DNA of 64,000 nt, from positions 682,001 to 746,000 of the forward strand of contig NW_020167526.1 of the NCBI RefSeq assembly GCF_001641265.1. Reading direction: 5' to 3'. The notes under the pieces are model-generated. The model did not search any database, was not told the DNA's origin, and was given only the letters and a program-made list of their open reading frames with translations. The position numbers and the translations under genes are program-made. This document shows, one piece after another, positions 34,718 through 46,206 of this stretch. Position 1 is the stretch's first letter. Each line of letters begins with the position of its first letter. This DNA comes from Pseudogymnoascus destructans (Eukaryota > Ascomycota > Leotiomycetes > Thelebolales > Thelebolaceae).

Positions 34718-37700
34718 ATGGAGGACGACCAAGCTCCTACAACTACTGCTGAACAGCAGATGCAACAACTGTTTGCCTTTATACAAACTATAGCAAACAA
34801 ACTTGAGAATTTGGAAAACACCTTTCAAGCCAACACTTCAGCAACACAATCTTCAACTCAGACACATCATACAGAGCTTCCCACAGCTCCTCTGGCTATT
34901 TCGAGTACCCCAGGTGCACTTCCTAAAGTGCAAACACCAGATTTATACCATGGAGACAGGAGGAAGTTGAAGGGATTTCTTATGCAACTGGACATCTACT
35001 TCACCCTCAGGCCTCATCAGTTCACCTCAGACATTCAGAAGATCTATTTCGCTGCCAGCTACCTCCGTGGATCTGCATTCAACTTCTTTGAGCCATATCT
35101 TAGAAGACTTAGTGGCAACAACCAAAATACCACTACACCTTTGATTACCTCTTATGACCAGTTTCAAGAGGAACTTACCAGGACCTTTGGAGACATCAAC
35201 GAAACTGCTACAGCAGAAAGAGAGCTACAGAAGCTATGTCAAAAGACCTCTGCTGCTCAGTATACAACAGAATTTAGGAGAATCACTTCTCACTTGACTT
35301 GGAATGAAGAAGCCTTAGTCTTCACTTACTACCAAGGGCTCAAGAGCTCTATTAAGGATGAACTCAGCAAAGAAGAACGCCCTACAACACTTCAAACGCT
35401 TATAGAGAAAGCTGTCAGACTTGATGATAGGCTTTTTGAAAGAAGAAAGGAGAAGAACCAAGACTGGCATCCAACAAGAAATTTCAACAATTACACCTCT
35501 ACACCAACTGCTAAGGACTCAGCACCTGAACCTATGGACTTAGACGCCTCTATAAAGAGATCTACAGCAAATCCAGCACCTCAGCCTACAGGATACCCTC
35601 AAAAACTGAAAAGGGGTAAACTTACCCCTCAAGAAAGAAAACACAGAATGGACAACAACCTTTGTTTATACTGTGGCAAAGGGGGACACAGAATTCAGGA
35701 GTGCTATTCAGCACGGGGGAGTGCTGATTCAAAACATATAGCAGCCTCAGACACAGTCACAACTGCTATTCCTGAAAAACTTGAAAAATCCCTAGCAGGC
35801 ACAACTTCAACTGAGACTATAACTTCTCCCCTAGACAACAAAGATGTGTCGATGGTGCTTTCTCAGAGTCTCACACACCTGTTAATCCCTATTCAACTCC
35901 ATTTCAAACAACAGGTGTTGTCTACAAGGGCTATGATAGACTCAGGGGCAACAGGCAACTTTATATCTCAAGACCTCATCTTGACACACCAGTTACCTAC
36001 AATTCCCAAACGCACTCCAGAGTTGCTCCGAGTCATTGATGGAACTCCTATCAGTTCAGGTTCCATTACCTGCAACACCCCAGTACTCAAACTTGAGATT
36101 CCCCTAGGAAAATCAACATTTTCAGACACCATCTCTTTAGATGTTATACCAATGAAGTACCCAGTTATCCTAGGTCTTCCATGGCTTCAAAGGCATGATC
36201 CAACTATCAATTGGAAGCATTTATCGCTTGGGTTTAGCTCAAATCCTGAGCTCAATACTGAAAAAACCCTTCAAGCCTCAGTTACCCCTATTCAGGTCCA
36301 AGACTCAAACTTGTCCCAGATCAAGGATTTTGACCAAACTATGGACGATATATCATCTCTGATATGGGTGAAACCTTTCCAACCTGTCCTGGAGATAGCA
36401 GCTACTTCAGATTTGGAGAAATCATCTCAGGAGGTCATTTTGCCTTTAGCATACCAAGACTACCAACATCTTTTTGACAAGGCAAAGGCATCAATTCTGC
36501 CAAAGCACCAGCCTTATGACCATGAGATACCACTCGCAGAAGGCTCAATGCCTCCCTACGGCCCTATCTACTCTCTATCTGAATTAGAGCTGAAAACTCT
36601 CAGAGAATACCTAGATGAGAACCTTAGTTCTGGCTTTATCAGACCTTCTTCCTCACCAGCAGGAGCTCCCATTCTCTTTGTCAAGAAGAAAGATGGCTCC
36701 TTGCGTCTCTGTGTTGATTATAGGGGCCTTAATGCAGTCACTGTTAAAAACAGATATGCTTTACCCCTTATCCCTGAGCTCATAGATAGGCTCTCTTCAG
36801 CAAGGATCTTTACCAAGTTAGATCTCAGGGGAGCTTATAACCTGATACGCATCAAGGAAGGTGATGAGTGGAAGACAGCATTCAGAACACGCTATGGTCA
36901 TTTTGAATACCAGGTAATGCCTTTTGGGCTTGCCAATGCACCTGCTTCTTTCCAAGCTCTCATGAATGATATTCTAAGACCTTACTTGGATATCTTTGTT
37001 GTTGTCTACTTAGACGACATTCTTATATACTCTTTAGATACTCAAGAGCATGTTCTACATGTTAGACAAGTCTTAGAGAAGCTATCTCAAGCACAACTCT
37101 TTTGCAAACTTGAGAAATGTCTTTTCCATATGTCTCAAGTTGATTTCTTAGGACATAGAATTTCAACAGAAGGCATTCAGATGGACCCTGAAAAGACAAA
37201 AGCAGTACAAACGTGGCCTATTCCTTCCAGCATTAAAGAGGTTCAGTCTTTCCTTGGGTTTGCCAACTATTACAGGAGGTTTATACCAAGATATACATCC
37301 TTGGCTTTACCCCTTACTCAATTACTTCACAAGGACACTTTGTATCACTGGGATAAGACACAGCAAGATGCTTTCGATGCTCTTAAAGGAGAATTTAAAG
37401 AAGGGAAAATGTTACTACACTTTAACCCCTTGAAACCTGCCACTCTTGAGACAGATGCCTCAGATTTTGCCATTTCTGGAATCTTATACCAAGCTCCAAA
37501 AGACAAACAAGAAGAGCTACAGCCTGTGGCATTTTACTCAAGAAAGCTATCAGCAGCTGAACAAAACTATCCCATTACAGACAAGGAACTGCTTGCCATA
37601 GTATGTTCTCTAAAGCATTGGAGATGCTACCTTGAAGGGGCAAACTATCCTATCACTATTTACAGTGACCATTCAAATCTCTTGACCTTTACAACCACTA

Positions 37701-39511
37701 AACAGCTCAATCGACGACAAGCAAGGTGGTCTGAACAACTAGGAGGTTTTGACTTTGTTATAAAACATGTCTCAGGGGCCAAGAATCAAAGAGCAGATCT
37801 CCTCTCAAGAAGACATGACTACCAAGATTCTGCTAAAACTAGCAATACAAAGGCTCTGCTAGACTCAGCAAAGCTTATAGCAGCATCTTTAAGCAACCCT
37901 AGTACTACAGAGGACTTAGGGGTAAACTTATCCCCTCAAGACCAAGTTGCCCCCATTACCTCTTCTCAGGAACCAGAGACCTTTAAAGACTATACACCCT
38001 CAGCAACACTTCTTAAAGCATTCAAAGATGCTTACAACCATGATCCCTTTGCGAAAAGAACTTTGGAATACCTCCAGAAGAAAGGTTCCTCTCTTGAGAA
38101 AGTTGGACTACAGAATTTCTCAAAAAATCAGCATGGACTTCTCTTATTCAAGAACTATATCTATGTCCCAAGGGATAAACGATTACAGCTACACCTCCTA
38201 CAGCAGTTCCATGATGCTCCAGCTGCAGGGCACTTTGGCTTTGCAAAAACTTATGAACTTCTAACAAGAAAGTTCTACTGGCCTAGTCTAAGGACTACTC
38301 TTCAAGACTATATATCTTCTTGCACTACTTGCAACTTGAACAAACCTACACGGCAAAAGCCCTATGGCCTCTTGCAGCCTCTACCTATACCAGAACGCCC
38401 ATGGGACTCCATATCCATTGACTTTATAGTCAAGTTGCCTCCTTCTATCCCAAAAGGGGGTGCTACCCCTTATGACTCTATCCTTGTGGTGGTAGAAAGG
38501 CTCACAAAAATGGCACACTTTGAGCCTTGCAATGAGACTATCACAGCTTCTGAACTTGCGTGGCTATTCCTCAAGGTGGTCTTTAAATATCATGGAATTC
38601 CTGGACACTGGATCTCAGATAGGGGAGCAGTTTTCACTTCAAACTTTTTTAAGGAGTTCTCTAAACTCTTAAACATGGAACAACGCTTCTCTACAGCTTA
38701 TCACCCTCAAACAGATGGCCAGACAGAGAGAGTCAACTCTGTACTTGAACAATATCTAAGAATTTATACAAACTATGCTCAAGACAACTGGGCAGATCTT
38801 CTCCATCTTGCAGAATTTGCTTACAACAACACAGTCTCTAACACCACAAAAGAGACACCTTTCTATGCAAACTATGGTTATCACCCTAGGTTTGAAGTGG
38901 CAGAACTGAATTGCCCTGAAAATTTCAAAAACCCTTCTGCTACTGAAAGAATCATCTACCTTAAGGGCCTCCAGGACTATCTCAAGGTTCAAATACAGCG
39001 TGCACAAGACGAGCAGGCTCAGGCCTTTAACAGGGGGGTGGTTGCACCACAATTCAAAGTTGGTGATCAAGTCTTTTTGTCTAGAAGACATATCACAACT
39101 ACTAGACCTTCAGACAAACTTGATACTAAAAGACTTGGACCTTTTAAGATCACAAGGACTATTGGCAAGAATGCTTTCGAGCTTGCATTACCACCTACTT
39201 GGACTATCCATAATGTCTTCCATGCATCTCTCTTGTCTAAGGCACAAGAAAGTTCCTTAAGACCACTTCAGTCTCCTCCACCTCCTGTTCTGATCTTGGA
39301 TCAACCAGAATATGAAGTAGAGTCTATCCTTGACAAAAAGACACTTAGAGGTCAGGACTACTTCCTCGTTAAGTGGAAAGGCTATCCTACAAGTGACAAC
39401 ACTTGGGAGCCTAAGAGAAATCTAAAAAATGCATCTAAGCTCATTCTAGAATTTCTTTCTAAGAAAGCCAACTGGCTAAAGGGCAAGCAGACAGCCAACA
39501 AACGTCCTTAA
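34718..39511 (+). CDS. Gypsy-3 Gag-Pol polyprotein
   Basis: One 1597-codon frame starting 52 bp after the 5' LTR; gag and pol are fused without a frameshift, as in Tf1/sushi-type chromoviruses. Gag core about residues 60-250; CCHC knuckle from Cys316 (CLYCGKGGHRIQEC); aspartic protease with Asp408 (DSGATGNF); reverse transcriptase with YLDD at 764-767; RNase H with Asp913 (ETDASDF); integrase HHCC from His1172 and catalytic Asp1235, Asp1301, Glu1337 (DD35E spacing between the last two); GPF motif; chromodomain about 1532-1580 (VESILDKK...KWKGYP...TWEP). All key residues are present, so the element looks competent. The chromodomain would direct integration to marked chromatin (family knowledge). 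Confidence 0.96.
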   Translation: MEDDQAPTTTAEQQMQQLFAFIQTIANKLENLENTFQANTSATQSSTQTHHTELPTAPLAISSTPGALPKVQTPDLYHGDRRKLKGFLMQLDIYFTLRPHQFTSDIQKIYFAASYLRGSAFNFFEPYLRRLSGNNQNTTTPLITSYDQFQEELTRTFGDINETATAERELQKLCQKTSAAQYTTEFRRITSHLTWNEEALVFTYYQGLKSSIKDELSKEERPTTLQTLIEKAVRLDDRLFERRKEKNQDWHPTRNFNNYTSTPTAKDSAPEPMDLDASIKRSTANPAPQPTGYPQKLKRGKLTPQERKHRMDNNLCLYCGKGGHRIQECYSARGSADSKHIAASDTVTTAIPEKLEKSLAGTTSTETITSPLDNKDVSMVLSQSLTHLLIPIQLHFKQQVLSTRAMIDSGATGNFISQDLILTHQLPTIPKRTPELLRVIDGTPISSGSITCNTPVLKLEIPLGKSTFSDTISLDVIPMKYPVILGLPWLQRHDPTINWKHLSLGFSSNPELNTEKTLQASVTPIQVQDSNLSQIKDFDQTMDDISSLIWVKPFQPVLEIAATSDLEKSSQEVILPLAYQDYQHLFDKAKASILPKHQPYDHEIPLAEGSMPPYGPIYSLSELELKTLREYLDENLSSGFIRPSSSPAGAPILFVKKKDGSLRLCVDYRGLNAVTVKNRYALPLIPELIDRLSSARIFTKLDLRGAYNLIRIKEGDEWKTAFRTRYGHFEYQVMPFGLANAPASFQALMNDILRPYLDIFVVVYLDDILIYSLDTQEHVLHVRQVLEKLSQAQLFCKLEKCLFHMSQVDFLGHRISTEGIQMDPEKTKAVQTWPIPSSIKEVQSFLGFANYYRRFIPRYTSLALPLTQLLHKDTLYHWDKTQQDAFDALKGEFKEGKMLLHFNPLKPATLETDASDFAISGILYQAPKDKQEELQPVAFYSRKLSAAEQNYPITDKELLAIVCSLKHWRCYLEGANYPITIYSDHSNLLTFTTTKQLNRRQARWSEQLGGFDFVIKHVSGAKNQRADLLSRRHDYQDSAKTSNTKALLDSAKLIAASLSNPSTTEDLGVNLSPQDQVAPITSSQEPETFKDYTPSATLLKAFKDAYNHDPFAKRTLEYLQKKGSSLEKVGLQNFSKNQHGLLLFKNYIYVPRDKRLQLHLLQQFHDAPAAGHFGFAKTYELLTRKFYWPSLRTTLQDYISSCTTCNLNKPTRQKPYGLLQPLPIPERPWDSISIDFIVKLPPSIPKGGATPYDSILVVVERLTKMAHFEPCNETITASELAWLFLKVVFKYHGIPGHWISDRGAVFTSNFFKEFSKLLNMEQRFSTAYHPQTDGQTERVNSVLEQYLRIYTNYAQDNWADLLHLAEFAYNNTVSNTTKETPFYANYGYHPRFEVAELNCPENFKNPSATERIIYLKGLQDYLKVQIQRAQDEQAQAFNRGVVAPQFKVGDQVFLSRRHITTTRPSDKLDTKRLGPFKITRTIGKNAFELALPPTWTIHNVFHASLLSKAQESSLRPLQSPPPPVLILDQPEYEVESILDKKTLRGQDYFLVKWKGYPTSDNTWEPKRNLKNASKLILEFLSKKANWLKGKQTANKRP

Positions 39512-39522
39512 AAGGGGGATCA

Positions 39523-40458
39523 TGTCATACTGACATTCGTTGCACTCAGTTTGCTATCAAACTCAAGAGCAAACTTAGAAATCTCCTCCTCAAACCTACA
39601 AGTCACCATACATATCTGGGCTTATCACACCAACAACAGAAGCAATACTACTCAACGATTGCTGAAAACTCTTCTACTACATCTGTTTATGCTACATACA
39701 TCACGGCATATCATTTGGACACTCATTGAACAAGTTATTAAGAAAATCTCCTCCTTAAGGGGGTGGGCCAATACTACCACATGGCATATCTCTACCAACT
39801 AGAGGCCTAGGAACATGAACGATAGCTCTAGAAGCTTCTACAACCCTCTATGATTCATTACACGTCATCGCTCCTTAGTTACCCACAAGATTGGTTAAGT
39901 TATGACATAATTTGTCTATAGGTACTCTGACCTTGGACCTCCTTTTCACTTCCTATAGGCTAGGAACCCAAGAGATGGTTCTATGGGATTCTCTTACGTT
40001 CACTACATGATTAGCAAGCTAGTTGTGGGTCGCACTTGATTTCTAATACATTTACCAAGCCTGGTTAGTCATGGAAAGTCATGGAAAATAAGAGAACTAC
40101 ACTCCTTTGGCATAAATAGGATTGCCCTTTCCTTAAGAAAGGGCAAGCAGGCAATACAGTAAATCGACTAGCACATACTTCGACGTCTTTTCCAAGCTTC
40201 CAAGCATTGATCTTGTTATTCTCTGTTTTTGAAAAGTCAGTGAGGTGCTAACCTCTGACTTACCCCTGAGTTCTCAGACTCAACATTTGTTGCAGCTTGT
40301 CTAAACCACTTCACCACATCATACACCTGATTGCTGCGTTGTGGAATAGTCTAAGCTACAACCCTTTGGCTCTGTTTCCTAAGACAGTGTGTTGTCTTAG
40401 TAAATTCATCCCTTCCTTGGGTGGCTAGATTCTCACATCTGGTGCACCCACCATTACA
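39523..40458 (+). repeat. Gypsy-3 3' LTR
   Basis: 936 bp copy of the 5' LTR; followed by the GAAAC duplication and the remainder of pogo-C. Confidence 0.95.
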
Positions 40459-41765
40459 GAAACCCATGGATGAGCGGTGTTTGGGCGAGAGGTTGGAGGT
40501 GTTGGCGTCTTAAACCTAAGGTCAAGTGTAGATATTACACTCTCAGGGCTAAATGGAAGAAGCCCAGCACCTCGGAACCCTCCCTGAATATTGCTTTCTG
40601 TCATTGCAATGTTAAATGCAGCGTGGAAGGCAGGAAAGAAGTCATCCTTAGTAATGTGAATAATATGAGCCCGCATCATATCTTCAATTTGCCAACCGTA
40701 AGCTCTCTTTAATGGGCCAAAACAGCCAACATCAAGTGGTTGGAGTATATGGGAAGAGTGAGCAGGCATACAAAGTGTAATAATGTTGTGTTCTTTGCAG
40801 TACTCCTCAAACTTGTCTGAGTGGTGGCTCTCATGACCATCAAGGACTAACAAGCGATAACCACCAACACTCCGGGGCTTTGTGTGCTTCTCAAAATGCT
40901 GAATCCAATCCATACCTCTCTCGTTTGTAGTCCAGCCATTTGCAGTAACAGCGATTACCCAATCTGCTGGAAATCCGCTATTCTCATACCAAGATGCAAG
41001 GTGGTTTTTACCTGCCACAATGACAAATGGCGGCACTGCCCAACCTTGAGAACTAACGCCTTGGATTACTGTAACCCATTCCCGATTGCCAGGCTGCACC
41101 TTTTTTGCCTTTGCCCGCCCATCTGAGCTCGTTACTACCGTTGCGCTTGAGATGACGCCCATCATAAACCCAGTCTCATCAAAGTTGTAGATATCTGCAT
41201 TGTTGATGCCATACTTTAGAATTGTGTTCCATACAAGCTCAAACCAGCCACGAATGACTTCTGGATCTTCGCACTTAGCCCTCTGGTAGTCGTATTTTCG
41301 CTGGAAGCGTGTCCGGAGCTCTACATGGCGCTTAACAAAGTTTGAAGCCCAACGTGACCCGACGCGTGGCGCGTCGCATGTTGCAAGTAGTCGATTTGCC
41401 ATATCTTCAACAATAGACAACTGAGGAGGGAACCCTTTAGCAGCTAAGTCAAGTATATACTGAACAAGAACTGATTCCTCTAGGTTACTTAATTTCCGTA
41501 AGTTGGCTTGGATATCGCGTCGTGAAGGTACACCTTGTAAACGGTGACGTAGCTTGCAGTGGTCTATGGAATAGATCCTAGCTGCAACTCGAAGGCGCAA
41601 ATTTGGGTCGCTTTGCATAGCTTGGATAGCTAGCACTAATTTGCTTTCATCATTTTATGGCGCATGTTTTGTTGTGGAGGAATTTAACATTTAGTTGGGG
41701 GGGTTGGTCGCCGCATGATTTTGGCACTTTCGCTTGTTTGGCACTTTCGTTATACATGCACGTTA

Positions 41766-41940
41766 TTGTCTGCTTGCCCTTTCTTAAGGAAAGGGCAATC
41801 CTATTTATGCTAAAGGAGTGTAGTTCTTTCATTTTCCATGACTTTCCATGACTAACCAGGCTTAGTAACTGTAGTCAACGTAAGAGAATCCCATAGAACC
41901 ATCTCCTAGGTTTCTAGCCTATAGGAAGTGAAAGGAGGTC
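41766..41940 (-). mobile_element. LTR-3 fragment
   Basis: Reverse complement of roughly 6725-6906 of the short-type LTR-3. It starts exactly at the TA after pogo-C and is cut at 41940 by LTR-4. Its presence on only one side of pogo-C is unexplained by simple insertion. Confidence 0.8.
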
Positions 41941-42189
41941 TGTAAGGATGCCTGTCCCTCAGTGACAGAAAGGATCTGAGTCAGGCAGGTTACGGTCACA
42001 TGATAAGAGTAAAGGCAGGTTAGCCGAGTCGGACCCGTTTCGGGTACTTGAGGAGATTGACCCAACGGGGGTTCCTCTCTTCATCTTTTTTGTATCCTTC
42101 GTAGTAGACCTATAGGATAGCATCTGTTTAGCCTCCGACTCGCACTCTCATATGCTATTACTGTGAGCTGGGTGCCCTGTGTCCTTACA
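41941..42189. mobile_element. LTR-4 family solo LTR
   Basis: 249 bp with inverted ends TGTAAGGA...TCCTTACA; shares most of its sequence with 5486-5790. Flanking 5-mers differ (AGGTC, TTATA). No coding. Confidence 0.75.
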
Positions 42190-42784
42190 TTATACAAAAA
42201 AGATCACGCCTGCCGGGGACGGCCGTACTTCAATAATATCCCACACCGGAACGACTCAGGAGAACTACCATCACGACATCGACCGCGACTCGGTGACGTT
42301 TCGGAGGAGAGACCTGACGACTTCAAATAGCCGTGATTCCAGAGATCTCACGGACAGCCAGTGGATCAGGGTTTGATTCTTCAGAACAAGCTGGTAAAGG
42401 CATCAGTGAGCAAGAGAGGTGAGCATCTGCTCACCTCTCTAGCTTTAATAGAAGCGTCCCTGTAGAGGGAGGTCTATTAACTGTGTTATTTTATCACTGT
42501 TGCGGCCAAAGTCAATCATTTTAGACTGCGTTGGAGCGTATATGATTTTACCCATATTTGGCATACCCGCAATGCTGCAACGCTGGCGGCGAATCAAGTG
42601 ATACCCTCACACACGTAAAGTCTAATATATTGCAGATGGATCCAATATAACCCAAGGGCAGTTAAATAAAATTTGTGGCTCTAGATAACACATAATGGGG
42701 CCCAGTAATGCATTTAAATCAAATACTATTCTCACAACGAAGCCTAATATCCTATAGCAGTATACAATTACACACATTTGCTTC
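42190..42784. other. Intergenic, downstream of EIS1
   Basis: No gene recognised. A perfect 13-bp inverted repeat with a 2-nt loop occurs at 42413-42440; its role is unknown. Confidence 0.45.
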
Positions 42785-45388
42785 CTATATCACCTCCTTA
42801 AACCTCGAATCGCGCGCCGGGCTCAACGGCCTCGAACTCTTGAAAATCGGCATCGCCACATCCGCATCATTGAACTGATCCCTCGCCTCCTCCGACTCAT
42901 ATCCCTCCTCCTCCCTCGGCGCCGCCGTTTCCTTCACCGGGTTAGACACCAAACTACCACCTGCAGCCGACCCCTCTTGTTCCTGGGTGTACTTGGACCT
43001 ATCCGTGCTCGTCAAGAACTCCGATACAGGAACCTCATTCTCATCGCCACCACCCATCGTCTTGGTAGCCACCTGCGTCGGCGTCCCGTCAGGCTGCTGA
43101 ACAAGAGAAGCTCCCCCAACAAACAGGCCTCCAGCACCGTTCTGTTTCTCCAGCTCCTCCTTCTGACCCTTGCTCGTCCGGCGGAACGCCGTCTTCAGCC
43201 ACGACTTGACTCCCTGCTGTGAGGTCGCCAACGTCTCCGACGGCCGCGTGCTCTTCTGGAGGCGCGTAAACGGCTGTGAACTCTTGCCTTTGTCGGTGTA
43301 CTCGGAGACGAGGATCTCGGGGACATCCTCCTCTTCGATAGGCTCGGGAGTTTGGACGGCTAGAGTGGGCGGGGCAGGCTTGACGGGCTCGACAGGCGTA
43401 ACTGGCTCTGCGACTCGAACGTGCTGGTTAGGTGGTGTGATTGGAGCTTGCTGGACAGGCTGAACTGCTGGTGCGGGCTCGAATGCAGGAGTTGGCTCAG
43501 CGCGCTCGACAGAGGGTTCGTATTCAGCGGTGGCGACTCGGTCATTGTCAGAGGCACCTCCACCACCAACTGCCCCGCTCATGGCCATCGGCTCTGGCAC
43601 GTATGATTCCCTGCTTTGGGTGCTCTTGCTCTTGCTGCTCTGCTTCGACCAGCGCTTGCTCTGCCGCTTGAAGAATTTTTTGTGGCTCTTCTTTTCCTTC
43701 TTCTCCTGCTTGTCATGTTCTTACACTAGTTAGCAAAGTTCTTAGCACAGGGTGGGATCCTCGACTTACCTTTCAACTGCTTGTCAATTTCCTTGAGCTC
43801 CTGCTCACGCTCCCTTTCCATATCAATCTGACGCTTTGCCTCTTCCTCGTCCAGCTTTATCTCAGTTCGGCGTGCTTGCTGGGCATCAGACTCAGTATTA
43901 ATCTGGTGCAACACGGGCTGGACGTTCCTGAATGCTAATGCGTCGACGGAACTACGATCAACAAGGGCTCCGTGTCCAATAGATACCTTATCCCCTCGTT
44001 GCTGAGGGACCTGTTGCTGTTGCATGCGCTGCTGGGCAATTGCCATGGGCAATGTCTCCTGGCCCATCATAGACGGGGTAGGTCGCCCTGTTTGAGCATA
44101 GACGCGCTCGTCGATGCCTTGAAGACTTCTTTGAACGTTGCGTTGAGCCGCGGCAAGTAGCATATCGCGATCCCTTTGCCTCGTTTTGGCGTCAATTTGT
44201 GAGAGGTTGGATGAGTATAGCGGTTCTGCTGTTTGAAACCGGACGTCCCGTCTCCGGCCTAGGCTCGCTTCCACTGTTGTATCGCTCGAAGCGCGACGAC
44301 GGAAGCGCCCTTTGGAAAGCCTCTGGGATGGCTGGGGGCTGCCGTAATAGTCGAGATACTCCCGGTTCTTGTAATTCTCATCGTGAAGCTTCGCCAAGCG
44401 CTCTTGAGCAAGCCGTTGTGCAGCTTCTTGAAGGTTGCCATATTTCATGGGCGTCGGCTCGTCACTCATCAAAGAAGTAGACCGTCCTCTCCCATGCGCC
44501 GCAGTCGCGGCAAATCCGGCCTCTCCGGTTTCCTTCTCGCGCTTCTCTATAATCTTATACATCTGCTGGGCCATCGCGATCGCCGAGGCGTGCATGCTAT
44601 CCTCCTTCTGTTTCTGGTCGGCTTCCGAGGGTTGGGACGGGTGTGAGGTGTACCTTTCCTTCCCCATGTTAGTTACTGGGGTCGCTCCGCCCTGTGGAAT
44701 CTCAGATCTCCGTCTTCTAGATGCGGTGTCCGCGTGCGTTGCTGCGCGCAAAGCATTGGCGCGCGCATTCATCTCGTCGGGGTATTTTGGTCCCAGTGGA
44801 GGGGTAGAGTCCGCCCGTGGCCTGGGGCTTGCCATTGCTTCGGTAGCAGCCATCAAGGAGCGATGTCTGTTCAACTGCGAGGCCCTATTCGAGGCCGGTG
44901 GGGCTTGTATGCTCCTTCTATCGTTCTGCATCGCCACGTTGGCAGCTGAATTGCCAAGTCCGGCAGAGTCCGGGCTGCGTGGTACGGCTTTTTGATCAGC
45001 TACCTTCAGATCCGACTTCGCCGCGAAAACTGCAGCTCGGGCTCCACTGGCGCTCTGCTGAGGCTGCCATGGCGGGTTTGACTTGCGCGTCCAGCCTATA
45101 GTGGCAGCGGTTGAAGCTGATGTCGTCGGGCCGGGCTTCCATATCTCGACCGGCTTCTGCTTGGCCCATCCAAGACTCGCGGCTGCGCCGGCGTGCGCAT
45201 CTTTGCTGGAGGGAAGGCCGATGGAGGGATAGCTGGGGAGATCTTGAGGCCGGGCGTACTTTAGGGAGGCGGCCGCGCCTGGAAAAGTTAGTATGGACCG
45301 TGAACTGCTGGGATGACCTACCTGCTGAGGATAGCTTGTTGTTGCTATCTAGATAGCGAGATCCGTTGGTGAGTGTGGTGGAGCCCAT
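42785..45388 (-). CDS. eis1: Eisosome protein 1
   Basis: Three exons: 45388-45322, 45278-43770, 43719-42785; 836 residues, phases agree, introns 43 and 50 nt. The N terminus shows the eisosome-1 signature: a SLKYARPQDLPSYPS-like block, GAAASLGWAKQKPVEIWKP and TSASTAATIGW (residues 25-85). The middle is basic and predicted helical, including a coiled-coil-prone stretch (KLDEEEAKRQIDMEREREQ) just before the last intron; the C-terminal exon starts Lys-rich and is otherwise low-complexity Pro/Val/Glu. EIS1 proteins sit on the cytosolic face of eisosomes, plasma-membrane furrows built by Pil1/Lsp1. Length matches yeast Eis1 closely. Good-quality host gene without damage. Confidence 0.9.
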
Positions 45389-45799
45389 TATCCCAGAGCA
45401 CACGGCGGTTTTATCGTGGGACGGTGAATGAGGGAAAAGTTGGAAATGGAGAAAGTGACATGATGCGAGTGATAAATGGCTGGGCTAGACTCTAGACTGG
45501 GAAAATAGCTGGTTTCCCAACTTGGTCAATGATGATCGCCATGATTAATGACATGACCGCATCAGCCTCACCCGATCGGGAAAGGTTTCATGTGGTAACC
45601 AAGTCGGACCATCCAGCGGGATCGTGATGTCATCATGCATCGATGACAAGAACTTTTAGATGTGTTACGGATTTGATCGGCCACGAAGTTTGCGATCGCG
45701 AAGTCTACAGGCACCGAGGATGGGATTTGGACGATATGCAGAGGTTATAATATTGCTATTTGGTGCATCTCGAGGAATATGATAATAAAATACATGTTG
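45389..45799. other. Upstream region of EIS1
   Basis: 411 bp with no coding region; expected to contain the EIS1 promoter. Ends at the TA target of the MITE. Confidence 0.4.
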
Positions 45800-45801
45800 T
45801 A

Positions 45802-46204
45802 ACGTATTTCACAGGCGAAGCGATCACTGAACTTCCCACCTAAAATTGAGAAATTTACAAGATAATACTCAACAACAACTTCATAATATATTCTAAAAAT
45901 GTGTGTATCCTTATATATACACGTAGATTCCTTTATTTTAAGCTTTAAAGCAGTTAGACAGTAGATATTGAAATATAAAGACCTAGTCTAAATTTCATTG
46001 CCTAAACTTAATATCTTAAGAACTACTTAATAGATTATTCCTAAATGATTAGGTACAAATTCAATAAATAGGAAAGGCTAGAAATACATTTTTAATATAT
46101 ATTATGAAGTTGTTGTTAAGTTATTATCTTGTAAATTTCTCACTTTTAGGTGGGAAGTTCAGTGATGGCTTCGCCCAGGTGATCGCTTCGCCTGTGAAAT
46201 ACAT
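45802..46204. mobile_element. pogo-type MITE
   Basis: 403 bp, TA on both sides, long inverted repeats (about 100 bp each) starting ACGTATTTCACAGG. The right TIR has two direct copies of the word GGCGAAGCGATCAC (second: GGCGAAGCCATCAC); the left TIR has only one, so one was deleted. No coding capacity. Terminal ACGT and the word pair tie it to the pogo elements of this window. Confidence 0.85.
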
Positions 46205-46206
46205 TA

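Larger units (their letters stand above)
33730..40458 (+). mobile_element. Gypsy-3, full-length chromodomain LTR retrotransposon
   Basis: 6729 bp, LTRs 33730-34665 and 39523-40458 (936 bp each, no difference noticed by eye), target duplication GAAAC (33725-33729, 40459-40463). Polypurine tract AAAAGGGGGA at 39510-39519. A single intact gag-pol frame. The identical LTRs and open frame point to a very recent insertion, later than pogo-C. Related LTR remains are at 6316 and 41766. Confidence 0.97.
33277..41665 (-). pseudogene. pogo-C transposase, interrupted
   Basis: ATG at 41665, but an A5 run in pogo-A is A4 here, which shifts the frame after four codons; the correct frame is open from about 41640 to the Gypsy-3 edge at 40459 and includes all three catalytic Asp residues (YNFDETGF, LVLDGHESHH, QPLDVGCF). 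Left of Gypsy-3 the C-terminal part continues (33729 to 33277) with two TGA stops, near 33665 and 33548, each at a CGA codon of pogo-A, and ends with the CCHC knuckle and acidic tail. Inactive. Confidence 0.9.
33171..41763 (-). mobile_element. pogo-C DNA transposon (split by Gypsy-3)
   Basis: TIRs 33171-33216 and 41718-41763 (ACGTGCATG..., words CGAAAGTGCC twice), TA on both sides. Without Gypsy-3 and one GAAAC the length is 1859 bp, equal to pogo-A. The left flank is pogo-F coding tail while the right flank is an LTR-3 fragment, so the two sides do not come from one target site. Confidence 0.93.

Noticed and set aside
42413..42440. 13-bp perfect hairpin as a regulatory RNA or tRNA arm
   Set aside because: No tRNA cloverleaf, promoter boxes or T run nearby; kept only as a note.
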